From positions 1 through 22,581 of the forward strand of contig JAFRMD010000159.1 in the NCBI GenBank assembly GCA_017430835.1: a DNA stretch of 22,581 bases, read 5' to 3'. A model generated the notes under the pieces. The model ran no database searches. It saw nothing but the letters and a program-made list of their open reading frames with translations, and was not told the DNA's origin. The DNA comes from Methanosphaera sp. (GTDB lineage Archaea; Methanobacteriota; Methanobacteria; Methanobacteriales; Methanobacteriaceae). Both the position numbers and the translations under genes were made by a program. The stretch's first letter is position 1. Every line of letters begins with the position of its first letter. Positions 1-8,678 of this stretch are shown one piece after another.

Positions 1-144
1 AACAAGAAAACCAACAGCAAAGGAACCATAACATTCACGTACAAAGTTGCTAAATCAGCACTCGGCAAAGCAATCAAGTCAACATACAAAGGAAACTACA
101 TGTATCTTAGCAGTAAGGCCAGCAAGAAGTTACTTAAAGCTTAA
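1..144 (+). CDS. Adhesin-like protein, C-terminal end (5' part outside window)
   Basis: Frame 1 is open from the first base to TAA at 142-144 and encodes 47 residues ending SSKASKKLLKA. This is nearly identical to the C-termini of the three complete adhesin-like proteins that follow (end of the last Lys-rich Ig-like domain, with the shared KGNYMY core). The gene must start left of the window, so its N-terminal layout is unknown. By analogy with its neighbours it should be secreted and carry a beta-helix, but that is inference. The stop is followed by the same TTAACCTCCC plus T-run sequence seen after its paralogues. Confidence 0.9.
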   Translation, partial: NKKTNSKGTITFTYKVAKSALGKAIKSTYKGNYMYLSSKASKKLLKA

Positions 145-150
145 TTAACC

Positions 151-170
151 TCCCATATCCTCTTTTTTTA
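151..170 (+). terminator. CU-rich motif plus T-run, likely transcription terminator
   Basis: Right after the stop of the partial adhesin gene comes AACCTCCC and then an uninterrupted T-run (163-169). Archaeal termination typically needs a U-rich tract without a strong hairpin, and none is seen. The same CU-rich box and T-run follow the stops at 4166 and 6639, with a looser version at 8523. Confidence 0.55.
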
Positions 171-420
171 TAAAATTATAATAATAATCCTTAAAAAATT
201 TTATTTTAAATAATAAGAAACAATTATTTGTTAATCAATATGATACCGTCAATTTTAGCCAATACAATCAAATCCAAAACATACTGGATACCCTCTCCAA
301 CCACTATCCAAAACCGTACCAACAGCAAATACAATAAACAAAATATTAATTAAAAGAATTCCAAAAGTAAACAAAAAGAACATTCAAATCTAAAATTCCA
401 TAACAGTTTTACTAAACAGT

Positions 421-440
421 TTTAAATAGATACATATAAT
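421..440 (+). promoter_or_regulatory. Candidate TATA region for the first complete adhesin gene
   Basis: TTTAAATA at 421-428, followed by ACATATAATTAAAA, is the best TATA-like sequence before the start at 513. It would place transcription start near 450 and give a leader of about 60 bases with an AGGAG ribosome site at 500-504. The whole area is AT-rich, so this is tentative. Confidence 0.35.
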
Positions 441-512
441 TAAAACAATTAAGATAATTATTATCATATTAATCTAAAATGATTAATGAAAGAATTATTA
501 GGAGAAAAAGTA

Positions 513-2348
513 ATGAAAACCAAGAACGTGAAAAAGGTTCTATTACTAGTAGCAATTACTATTCTATTAGTTGGCCTTGTTAGTGCAACAACAACCAACC
601 AAACAAGCACCAGTAAAGACACTAAAGTAGTAAAAGATACTGCAAACACTAATGTAAAAACTGCTACTAAAACTATGAAAGAACCTGTTAAAAAAGTAAC
701 CAATAATAAAACTGTAACAAAAAATAAAATAACAAAAAAACAGTTAAATCAAACAAAAAAAACAACAGGCACTAAAACATATGATGTATCTGACTTCAAT
801 ACACTTAATTCAGCACTGACAAACGAAGAATATAATGACGTGAATCTTAACATCAAATCAAACATAAAATTAACAGATAATACTGAGTTAAGCACGTCAA
901 TTTATACATTAAACATAAATGGTAATGGAAAAACTATAGATGGATGTAACAAGTTCCAATTCTTATCAATAAAAGATAGTACAGTTACATTAAAAAACAT
1001 TAAAATAATAAATTGTTATGCAACATATGGAGGAACAATAGTTAATAATGGTGGAGAAATAACAATTACAAATAGTACTCTAGAAAATAATAAAGCAGGA
1101 AGTTTAGGTGGAACTATTAGAAATTATAATGAAGGAAAAATAACCATTACAGATTCTGAATTCAATAACAATCAAGCTGGAGAAGGTGGAGTAATATCCA
1201 GTTATAATGGAACCGTATATGTAGAAAATAATATATTCAAAAACAATAAAGCAACCTATGGTGGAGCAATATCACTTTCATCCATATACACGAATATTGA
1301 AAATAACCTATTCATAAACAATTCTGCAAAAGAAGGTTCAGCATTAGAACTAGGAACATGTTACACATATGAAAATAAAGTAACAAGAGAATGGGTACCT
1401 GGACATTACGAAGATGGACATTACGAAGATGATGATGGTAGACCAATATATGTTTACGGAACTACATGGGTTGATGGAGATTATAAAGAGACTTATGAAA
1501 CCATTGAAATCCCTGGAATAACAAACGTCCAAAACAATACATTCATACAAAATAAAGCAACAACCACAGGTTCTGTAATAACAAATAACGGAAAAAACAA
1601 TACCATAACAAACAATATAAACCAATATTCTAGTACATACAGTTCTACAATATCCATCGTAGAAAACGGAGCAAATATAACAATTACAAGAAATACCTTC
1701 CAAGACACAAATTACATCCCATCAAACAATGAAAAACAAGTATCAAAAGGTGAAACACCAACAAATAATAATATAACAACAAAACTCACCATTAAACTAA
1801 ATACAACAAAATTATACAAAGGAAGCAAAGTAAAAGCAACTGTAACACTCAAAGATAATAAAGGTAAAATTCTCAAAAACCAGAAAGTAACAATAAAATT
1901 CGGATCCAAAACATACACAATAAAAACCAATAGTAAAGGAATAGCAACAAAAACATACAAAACCACCAAAACAGGAACAATAAAAGTAACCAGCACCTTT
2001 GCAGGTACAACAAAATATAAAAAATCAACAAAAACCACGAAAATAAAAGTACTGCCAAAAATCAAGACAAAACTGACACTAAAACTAAGTAAAAGCAAAG
2101 TCAAAGTAAAAGACAAAATCAAAGTCAAAGTAACACTCAAGAATAAATCCAGTAAAGCAATCAAAAACCAAAAAGTAGCAATAAAGATAGGAAGCAAAAC
2201 ATACAACAAGAAAACAAACAAGAAAGGAACTATATCATTCACGTACAAAGTTGTAAAAGCAGCACTTGGCAAAGCAATCAAGGCAACATATAAAGGAAAC
2301 TACATGTACCTTAGCAGTAAAGCTAGTAAAAAGTTACTGAAAGCTTAA
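513..2348 (+). CDS. Secreted adhesin-like protein: beta-helix plus two Lys-rich Ig-like domains
   Basis: A 611-residue protein. ATG 513 is chosen over the in-frame ATG at 486 because AGGAG (500-504) sits 8 bases before it and because the paralogues all begin MKTK or MKTN. Residues 1-25 are a signal peptide ending GLVSA. Residues 26-90 are a K/T/N-rich, probably disordered linker. Residues about 90-405 form a right-handed parallel beta-helix with GG(A/T/V)I and NNxF-type rungs. Residues about 421-517 and 518-611 are two Ig-like domains very rich in Lys and Thr. There is no C-terminal membrane segment or sortase-type signal, so attachment to the wall may be by charge; this is inferred. A Tyr/Glu/Asp-rich insert interrupts the helix at residues 290-335. 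Its role in surface adhesion is inferred from the family; no ligand can be named. Confidence 0.88.
   Translation: MKTKNVKKVLLLVAITILLVGLVSATTTNQTSTSKDTKVVKDTANTNVKTATKTMKEPVKKVTNNKTVTKNKITKKQLNQTKKTTGTKTYDVSDFNTLNSALTNEEYNDVNLNIKSNIKLTDNTELSTSIYTLNINGNGKTIDGCNKFQFLSIKDSTVTLKNIKIINCYATYGGTIVNNGGEITITNSTLENNKAGSLGGTIRNYNEGKITITDSEFNNNQAGEGGVISSYNGTVYVENNIFKNNKATYGGAISLSSIYTNIENNLFINNSAKEGSALELGTCYTYENKVTREWVPGHYEDGHYEDDDGRPIYVYGTTWVDGDYKETYETIEIPGITNVQNNTFIQNKATTTGSVITNNGKNNTITNNINQYSSTYSSTISIVENGANITITRNTFQDTNYIPSNNEKQVSKGETPTNNNITTKLTIKLNTTKLYKGSKVKATVTLKDNKGKILKNQKVTIKFGSKTYTIKTNSKGIATKTYKTTKTGTIKVTSTFAGTTKYKKSTKTTKIKVLPKIKTKLTLKLSKSKVKVKDKIKVKVTLKNKSSKAIKNQKVAIKIGSKTYNKKTNKKGTISFTYKVVKAALGKAIKATYKGNYMYLSSKASKKLLKA
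1380..1517 (+). other. Tyr/His/Asp-rich insert in the beta-helix
   Basis: Residues 290-335 of the first complete adhesin-like protein depart from the Asn/Thr/Ile rung pattern and contain WVPGHYEDGHYED, then a related WVDGDYKETYE. The short W-V-x-G-x-Y-E/K unit recurs. The paralogue starting at 4549 has a different, shorter insert at the matching place (residues about 296-320, SYGDVLEYRYITYG). This suggests an exposed, fast-evolving loop. Confidence 0.5.
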
Positions 2349-2414
2349 ATCCAACCCCCCCTATTTAATTATTTTTATGAAAAATAATAAATTGACAAAA
2401 AGAAGATGAAAAAA
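2349..2414 (+). other. Short spacer with C-run and T-run between two adhesin genes
   Basis: Only 66 bases separate the stop at 2348 from the preferred start at 2415. The spacer has a run of seven C (2355-2361) and ATTTTTA (2371-2377). It lacks the long promoter-bearing spacer found before 513 and 4549, so the second complete gene may be co-transcribed with the first. The T-run could be a weak terminator. Confidence 0.4.
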
Positions 2415-4166
2415 ATGAAAACAAATAACATAAAAAAATTTCTATTACTAGTAGCAATAACTATTCTATTAGTAGGATTGGTTAGTGCAGCACAAACAAA
2501 CAAGACAAGCACAACCAAGAACACTAAAGTAGTAAAAGATAATACTAAAACCAGTGTTAAAACTGCTACCAAGACTATTAAAGAACCTGCAAAAAAAGTT
2601 ACTAATAATAAAAATGTAACAAAAAAGGAAATAACAAAAAAACCTACTAATCAAACAAAGAAAAGTGAATCTAACACTTTTGATGTATCCAATTTCAATG
2701 CATTACACTCAACTTTAACAGACACTTATGAGGCAGTGATTACAATCAACATAAAATCGGAAATTAAATTAACTGACAACACAGAAGTTAACAACGTAAT
2801 AAATAAAGTAATTATCAACGGTAATGGTAAAACCATTAATGGAGATAAAAAATATAAATTTTTACACATAAAACATGGCACCCAGGTAACTATAAACAAT
2901 CTCAAAATAACACAATGCCATGGAAATAGTGGTGGAGCAATATACAACATGGGAAATTTAATAATCAATAACTGCGAATTTAAAGAAAATAAAGCAGAAC
3001 ATTATGGAGGTGCAATTGATAATGACTATGATATGGATGGATATACATACCTAAGAGGAAAAGTTAACATAGAAAATTCAAAGTTTATAAATAACAAAGC
3101 AAACGAAGCAGGTGGAGCAATATACAACATAGGATCACTCAATGAAACAAAAAATAAATATGAAAACAACACAGCAGAATACGGTGGAGCACTATTCAAC
3201 GATTGGGGAGGATATGCCCACATAGAAAATAACAACTATAAAAACAACGAAGCAACCGAAAGCGGAGGAGTAATATACGCTAAAGGAGACTATGACGAAA
3301 TTGAAATAATAAACACTAATCTTACAGAAAACACGGCAAAATATGGAAGTGCAATCTACCTTTATGGAGATACATTAACAATAAACGATTCCACATTTAA
3401 AAACAACGACGCCACAATGAGTACCTACACAATTCTTTCAAATAAATTTATCACCAACATGGATGATTACTCAACATATTTCACAATAAAAAATTCAGAA
3501 TTTATTCGTGAAGGATACACAAGCAAAGACACAGAAATATCAATTGATGGATTTTCAGAAATATCAAACACAAAATATACTATAACACCAACAAATACAA
3601 AAATAACACTAAAACTAAACACCACAAAACTATACAAAGGAAGCAAAGTAAACGCAACTGTAACCTTAAAAGATAAAAAAGGAAACATACTTGAAAACCA
3701 GAAAATAACAATAAAATTCGGAACCAAAACATACACACTAAAAACCAATAGCGAAGGAACAGCAACAAAAACATACCAAACCACAAAAACAGGAACAATT
3801 AAAGTAACCAGTACATTTAAAGGTACAACACTATTCAAAAAATCAACAAAAACAAGCAACATGAAAGTACTGCCAAAAATCAAAACAAAACTAACACTAA
3901 AACTCAGCAAAACAAAAGCCAAAGTAAACGATAAAATCAAAGTTAAAATCACACTCAAAAACAAATCCAACAAAGCTATTAAAAATCAGAAAGTGACTGT
4001 TAAGATTGGATCCAAAACCTATAACAAGAAAACCAACAAGAAAGGTGTAATATCATTCACGTTTAAAGTTGTTAAATCTGCTCTTGGTAAAGCCATCAAG
4101 GCAACATACAAAGGAAACTACATGTATCTTAACAGTAAAGCTAGTAAGAAGTTGCTTAAAGCATGA
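2415..4166 (+). CDS. Secreted adhesin-like protein, second complete paralogue
   Basis: A 583-residue protein from ATG 2415; an in-frame ATG at 2406 would add three residues. The later start matches the MKT(K/N) start of its paralogues and follows AGATGA, a weak ribosome site. Layout: signal peptide to about residue 25 (ending GLVSA); K/T/N linker closely matching the first paralogue; a beta-helix with repeated GGAIYN rungs (to about residue 385); and two Lys-rich Ig-like domains ending KKLLKA. The Ig-like domains are near-copies of those in the flanking paralogues, while the beta-helix rungs differ much more, as expected if the binding face diversifies and the ends are kept or homogenised. 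It is probably on the cell surface; the ligand is unknown. Confidence 0.87.
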   Translation: MKTNNIKKFLLLVAITILLVGLVSAAQTNKTSTTKNTKVVKDNTKTSVKTATKTIKEPAKKVTNNKNVTKKEITKKPTNQTKKSESNTFDVSNFNALHSTLTDTYEAVITINIKSEIKLTDNTEVNNVINKVIINGNGKTINGDKKYKFLHIKHGTQVTINNLKITQCHGNSGGAIYNMGNLIINNCEFKENKAEHYGGAIDNDYDMDGYTYLRGKVNIENSKFINNKANEAGGAIYNIGSLNETKNKYENNTAEYGGALFNDWGGYAHIENNNYKNNEATESGGVIYAKGDYDEIEIINTNLTENTAKYGSAIYLYGDTLTINDSTFKNNDATMSTYTILSNKFITNMDDYSTYFTIKNSEFIREGYTSKDTEISIDGFSEISNTKYTITPTNTKITLKLNTTKLYKGSKVNATVTLKDKKGNILENQKITIKFGTKTYTLKTNSEGTATKTYQTTKTGTIKVTSTFKGTTLFKKSTKTSNMKVLPKIKTKLTLKLSKTKAKVNDKIKVKITLKNKSNKAIKNQKVTVKIGSKTYNKKTNKKGVISFTFKVVKSALGKAIKATYKGNYMYLNSKASKKLLKA

Positions 4167-4548
4167 TTAACCTCCCAATCCTCTTTTTTTTATAAAATTA
4201 AAAATCATCCTTAAAAAAAATTCTATTCCAAAAAATAAGCAACAATATTTATCAACCTATACGATACATTCAATTTTATCCCCAACCACCCATACAAAAC
4301 AAATCCAGATGACCCACTCCTCCCCACCCCTTTCTATCCAAATCATTACCCACAACAAATATAATAAACAAAATATTAACTAAAAAAATAATAAGTACCT
4401 AACAAATCAAAATAGAAAAATCTAAAAGCAAATAATCAATCATTAAAACAGATGTTAAATGAATAATTATAAGTAAAACAACTATAATAACTATTACCAT
4501 ATTAATCAAATGATTAATAATATGACATCAAAGAAGGTGAACAAGTAA
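4167..4548 (+). repeat. Intergenic region, copy B of the duplicated adhesin spacer
   Basis: No gene. It aligns by eye with 145-512 over several blocks (see that entry). A C-rich patch near 4310-4332 (CCCACTCCTCCCCACCCC) is the main difference. Around 4454-4473 TTAAATGAATAATTATAAG is a possible TATA region for the gene at 4549, and AAGGTGA at 4534-4540 is its ribosome site. Confidence 0.6.
4171..4191 (+). terminator. CU-rich motif plus T-run after the second complete adhesin gene
   Basis: CCTCCCAATCCTC is followed by eight T (4184-4191), just after the TGA at 4164-4166. It matches the sequence at 151-170 almost base for base. Confidence 0.55.
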
Positions 4549-6639
4549 ATGAAAACCAAGACCTTACAAAAGGTTCTATTACTAATAGCAATAACTATTT
4601 TATTAGTTGGACTGGTTAGTGCTACAACAACCAACAAGACAAGCACTACAAAAGACACTAAAGTAGTAAAAGAAAGTAGTAAAACTAGTGTAAAAACTGC
4701 TACTAAGACTGTTAAAGAACCTGCCAAAAAAGTTACTAATAATACTGTTTCAAAGAAGAAAATAATTAAAAACTATTGTAATATAAGTAAAAAAAGTGAT
4801 ATCATTAGTAATGCATCAAGTTATGATGAGTTAGTAAGTAATGTTGAACGTGCAAATTATTTTAAAAATTATACAATTAATTTAAAAAAAGGAACATATA
4901 CTGCGAATAATAACTTGAATTGGAGCAATAGTGAAAAGCTTAGGACTCTAAAAATTAATGGAAATGGAGCAATATTAGATGGTGATAATGAATACAGTTT
5001 TTTAAGAGTAAATAGTGGTTTTACTTTGATTTTAAATAATATTACCTTACGTAATTATGCTAAATATGGAGAATATGGTTCAATTCCAGACTTATATGGT
5101 GGTGCAATCTTTAATGAGGGGACATTAATCATCAAAAATAGTAAATTCATTAATAACCATGCAGATGCTTATGGAGGAGCAATACACAACGAAGGTGGAA
5201 TTTTAAGTATTGAAAATTCCCTATTTGAAGATAATTATGCATCAACAATGGGTGGTGCCATAAGTTCCCAATATGGTTTAGATAATATCAACATACAAAA
5301 ATCAACATTTAAAAACAATGATGCGGGACGTAATGGAGGAGCAATATATAGTGCTTCTGGTAATGCAATCATATACGAGAATATTTTTATAAATAACTAT
5401 GCAACAAAAAATGGTGGAGCTATTATTAATGGAATGATTATAGAAGAACCATCCGTTAGGGATTCTTATGGAGATGTACTTGAATATAGATATATCACAT
5501 ATGGAAAGAACACAGAAATAAGAAATAACCGTTTCATATCCAACAAAGCTTATGATGGATCTGCAATATATAATCGTGTAAACTCAGTTCTGATTGATTC
5601 AAACCTTTTTAATTTTAATCAAGCCAGTAGCAGTTCAACAGGAATTGTTGTCAGTACAACAGAAGATATAATATCATATAATAACAATTACAATTCAGAA
5701 AACCGATATTACAATACAATATATAATGATGGAGAAGATACCTCTATAACAAACAATCTTTTTGATGATTCAAAAATAACAACAAAACTACTAATTACCT
5801 GCAATAACAACAAACCCTATGTAAATGAAACTATTAAAATTAGGTTCATTTTAAAAGATGAATACAACAACATATTATCCGATGAAGAAATTGAAACTAC
5901 TATAAATAATAAAAATTACCTATTATATACTAACAGTGAAAATATAACTGAAGAAATTTACACACCAAATAAAACAGGAAATCAAACCATTTCAGCAACA
6001 TACGCTGGAAACAGTTTTTATGATAAATCTACAAATCAAATAAAAATTAATGTAAAAAATAAGATACAAACAAAAATAACAATTAAACTAAACACTACCA
6101 AACCATACAAGGGAAGCAAAGTAAAAGCAACATTAACACTTAAAGATAATAACGGAAATGTAATAAAAAATCAGAAACTAACACTAAAAATCGGAACTAA
6201 AACATGCACAATAAAAACTAATAATAAAGGAATAGCAACAAAAACATACAAAACCACAAAAACAGGAACTATCAAAATAACTGCAACATATAACGGTGCA
6301 ACAGCCTATCTTAAATCAACTAAAACCACGAAAATGAAAGTACTTCCAAAAATCAAGACAAAATTAACACTAAAACTCAGCAAAAACAAAGCAAAAGTAA
6401 AAGACAAAATCAAAATAACAGCAACACTAAAAAATAAATCCAACAAAGCTATCAAGAACCAGAAAGTTGCATTTAAGATAGGATCCAAAACATACAACAA
6501 GAAAACAAATAACAAAGGTATGATAATTATTAACTATAAAGTTGTAAAATCAGCACTTGGTAAAGCCCTCAAGGCAACATATAAAGGAAACTATATGTAC
6601 ATAAAAAGTAAAGCTAGTAAAAAGTTACTAAAAGCTTAA
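4549..6639 (+). CDS. Secreted adhesin-like protein with three Ig-like domains
   Basis: A 696-residue protein. The start is well supported: AAGGTGA lies 8 bases before the ATG. Residues 1-25 are a signal peptide, followed by a K/T linker to about 72. The beta-helix runs over about 95-405 with clear GGAI rungs (for example residues 184-187, 209-212, 235-238, 263-266, 289-292), and F-x-N/D-N follows most of them. This GGAI plus FxxN pairing also typifies chlamydial polymorphic membrane proteins. Three Ig-like domains follow, at about 410-503, 504-602 and 603-696. The first is diverged and much less basic; the last two are the shared Lys-rich pair. The extra domain explains its greater length. 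It is likely exported and wall-associated; no anchor is visible. Confidence 0.88.
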   Translation: MKTKTLQKVLLLIAITILLVGLVSATTTNKTSTTKDTKVVKESSKTSVKTATKTVKEPAKKVTNNTVSKKKIIKNYCNISKKSDIISNASSYDELVSNVERANYFKNYTINLKKGTYTANNNLNWSNSEKLRTLKINGNGAILDGDNEYSFLRVNSGFTLILNNITLRNYAKYGEYGSIPDLYGGAIFNEGTLIIKNSKFINNHADAYGGAIHNEGGILSIENSLFEDNYASTMGGAISSQYGLDNINIQKSTFKNNDAGRNGGAIYSASGNAIIYENIFINNYATKNGGAIINGMIIEEPSVRDSYGDVLEYRYITYGKNTEIRNNRFISNKAYDGSAIYNRVNSVLIDSNLFNFNQASSSSTGIVVSTTEDIISYNNNYNSENRYYNTIYNDGEDTSITNNLFDDSKITTKLLITCNNNKPYVNETIKIRFILKDEYNNILSDEEIETTINNKNYLLYTNSENITEEIYTPNKTGNQTISATYAGNSFYDKSTNQIKINVKNKIQTKITIKLNTTKPYKGSKVKATLTLKDNNGNVIKNQKLTLKIGTKTCTIKTNNKGIATKTYKTTKTGTIKITATYNGATAYLKSTKTTKMKVLPKIKTKLTLKLSKNKAKVKDKIKITATLKNKSNKAIKNQKVAFKIGSKTYNKKTNNKGMIIINYKVVKSALGKALKATYKGNYMYIKSKASKKLLKA

Positions 6640-6640
6640 T

Positions 6641-6665
6641 TAACCCCCATACTCTTATTTTTTTT
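6641..6665 (+). terminator. C-rich motif plus T-run after the three-Ig adhesin gene
   Basis: TAACCCCCATACTCTTA and then eight T (6658-6665) follow the stop directly. This is a variant of the motif at 151-170. Confidence 0.5.
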
Positions 6666-6822
6666 AAAAATTAATTTTTTAATCAATCAAATCCTATAAT
6701 CGTATTCATTCTTTTAAACATTAATATTAAACTAAAATTAAAATAGACATACTTTTAATTATATCCTAATCTTATATCTAATAACATATTTTTAACACAA
6801 AATGTATTAGGTGAAAAAAAGT

Positions 6823-8523
6823 ATGAAAACAAAAAACATAGAAAAGGTTCTACTGTTAATAACAGTCACCATACTACTAGTAGGCTTAGTCAGTGCAGCA
6901 TCAGTCAACAAAACAAGTAGCACTACTAAAGATACTAAAATAGTAAAAGAAACAAAGCCTATTAAAACACAAGAAAGTAAAAGCCTTAAGACAAATACCA
7001 AAAAAATAAACACTACTAAAAGTACAGATAATAAAGCTACAAAGAAAATAGCAACATCAAAAGAAGCTAATAACAATATTTCAAAAAAAATACCTTATAA
7101 AGATTTAAAAAACATTAATAAATCCATTAAAGAATATTCAGATGGAGAATATACAGTTACTATTTCATCAAAGAATCATGTTAATGGAAAAAGTAATGTA
7201 TATAAAGATGATGGTGAAAAAATTCCATATATACAAACTACTTCTGGAACTGTAACTGTTGATGCAAAAATAAAACCATATACAGATGAATATGATGGTA
7301 GTAGAGTATTTGTATCTTTTTGGAAAGACACAGGACCAAGCTATACTGGACTATATGATGATGCAATAATATATGATGGTAAGTTCTCTGTTACATTTGA
7401 TTTAAAGACATATGGAAATTATTGGGGATGCTTTCATTATAGTTCATCTTATGGAGAATTATATATCAATCAAAATTTTGGAATAAAATATTATAATGGA
7501 AAAGATGAAAATAAAAAAGTTAAATTAAATATTCAAACATCATCCAACCTAAAAACAGATGGAAGCATAAAAATATCAGTCAAAGCACTGAAAGGAACAA
7601 CAAAAGTTGAAGATGGAAAAATAAGAATCAAATTCAATGGCAAAAAGATAGCCTATGAGAAGATATCAAATAGTAAAGTAAGCACATATCATATACTTCC
7701 AAACAAAGCAGGAAAATACACGATAACAGCAGAATACCTTAAGAATAATGAAAAACTAGCAACAAAAAACAAAAAGATTAAAATAACAGACTCAGAACAA
7801 ATGACCTTCCAAACCAAGTCAAACTCAAAAACAGACTCCACACATACATACCTCGTTAAAGTAAGAAACGCCAATGGAGAAGCAAATAAGGGAACAGTAA
7901 GACTAAAACTCAATGGTAAAGTAATAGGAAACAAAAATGTGAAAAATGGAATTGCTAGAATAGAATACAAAATGCCGCACAAAGCAGGAACATACAAAGC
8001 AACAGCACAATTCATAAAATATGGAAAACTTATCCACACACTATATATAAACATTAATGTAGAAGATTCAGAAACTATGAGTTTGACCACAAATACAAAC
8101 ACACTAAGAAACTCACTACACAAATTTGAAGTAAAAGTAACAAACAATTACGGAAAAGTAAACCATGGACTTGTAAGAATAAAACTCAATGGTAAAGTAA
8201 TAGCAAAAAGAAACGTGAAAAACAGTATCGTTAAAATAAACTACAGAATGCCAAACAAACCAGAAACATACAAAGCAACAGTAGAATACATCAAATATAA
8301 TAAAGTTATTAAATCACTAAGCAAAAATATCATAGCTAAAGATTATAGATGGGGCTCATACATCTGTGGTGAAAGGATTACTGGACGTCATCCATGGTGT
8401 GGTGATCCAAATATTGAATGTTTAGGTACTGATAGGAATATTTATCTTCATAGCTTACTAAATGGTAAGGTAGCTAAACGTGTTTTACGTAATGGAGCAT
8501 ATTATTTCCAAACAATAAATTAA
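6823..8523 (+). CDS. Secreted protein: shared adhesin N-terminus, three other Ig-like repeats, Cys-containing tail
   Basis: A 566-residue protein from ATG 6823. An upstream in-frame GTG at 6811 overlaps the ribosome site AGGTGA and is not used here. Residues 1-90 (signal peptide ending GLVSA, K/T linker) clearly belong to the same family as the three genes before it. The rest differs: residues about 105-235 form an aromatic-rich domain without beta-helix rungs. Then come three tandem repeats of about 90 residues (234-322, 323-414, 415-506) with the pattern GxVR(L/I)KLNGKVI...YKMPxKAGTYKATA, probably Ig-like beta-sandwiches. A 60-residue tail (507-566) has three Cys (515, 526, 533) and Trp residues. 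Codon use turns from A-rich to T-rich near base 8340, so the tail may have a separate origin. It is probably on the surface; the function is unknown. Confidence 0.85.
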   Translation: MKTKNIEKVLLLITVTILLVGLVSAASVNKTSSTTKDTKIVKETKPIKTQESKSLKTNTKKINTTKSTDNKATKKIATSKEANNNISKKIPYKDLKNINKSIKEYSDGEYTVTISSKNHVNGKSNVYKDDGEKIPYIQTTSGTVTVDAKIKPYTDEYDGSRVFVSFWKDTGPSYTGLYDDAIIYDGKFSVTFDLKTYGNYWGCFHYSSSYGELYINQNFGIKYYNGKDENKKVKLNIQTSSNLKTDGSIKISVKALKGTTKVEDGKIRIKFNGKKIAYEKISNSKVSTYHILPNKAGKYTITAEYLKNNEKLATKNKKIKITDSEQMTFQTKSNSKTDSTHTYLVKVRNANGEANKGTVRLKLNGKVIGNKNVKNGIARIEYKMPHKAGTYKATAQFIKYGKLIHTLYININVEDSETMSLTTNTNTLRNSLHKFEVKVTNNYGKVNHGLVRIKLNGKVIAKRNVKNSIVKINYRMPNKPETYKATVEYIKYNKVIKSLSKNIIAKDYRWGSYICGERITGRHPWCGDPNIECLGTDRNIYLHSLLNGKVAKRVLRNGAYYFQTIN

Positions 8524-8550
8524 TATATAAAATGAAAGTCCAAAGAACCC

Positions 8551-8571
8551 TAACCTCCATACCTATTTTTT
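8551..8571 (+). terminator. Diverged CU-rich motif plus T-run
   Basis: TAACCTCCATACCTA followed by six T (8566-8571) lies 28 bases after the stop at 8523. It is a looser version of the motif after the other adhesin genes. Confidence 0.45.
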
Positions 8572-8678
8572 AAAATTAAACATAATATACTAACATACTC
8601 ATTCAAAATAACTGGCTACAAAAAATATGAGTTGCAACATATAATTATAAGATACGAAAAGAATATGGAGAAAAGATT

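Larger units (their letters stand above)
145..512 (+). repeat. Intergenic region, copy A of a duplicated adhesin spacer
   Basis: There is no gene here. Much of the stretch can be aligned by eye with 4167-4548. Shared blocks include the terminator box, an AT-rich stretch near 200-265 (compare 4225-4285), AATAAACAAAATATTAA near 335-351 (compare 4362-4378), and a block just before the next start (compare 4490-4515). The spacer was therefore copied together with the genes. The last 90 bases hold the likely promoter and ribosome site of the next gene. Confidence 0.6.

Noticed and set aside
1712..2281. Long minus-strand ORF opposite the Ig-like domains of the first complete adhesin (and a similar one at 3467-3973)
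   Set aside because: Lys/Thr/Asn codons rich in A give stop-free Leu/Phe/Val antisense frames. The same shadow appears opposite each paralogue, with no ribosome site of its own.
4310..4332. C-rich patch as a regulatory site
   Set aside because: It stands out against the AT-rich spacer, but it has no repeat partner, symmetry or position relative to a promoter that would support a function.
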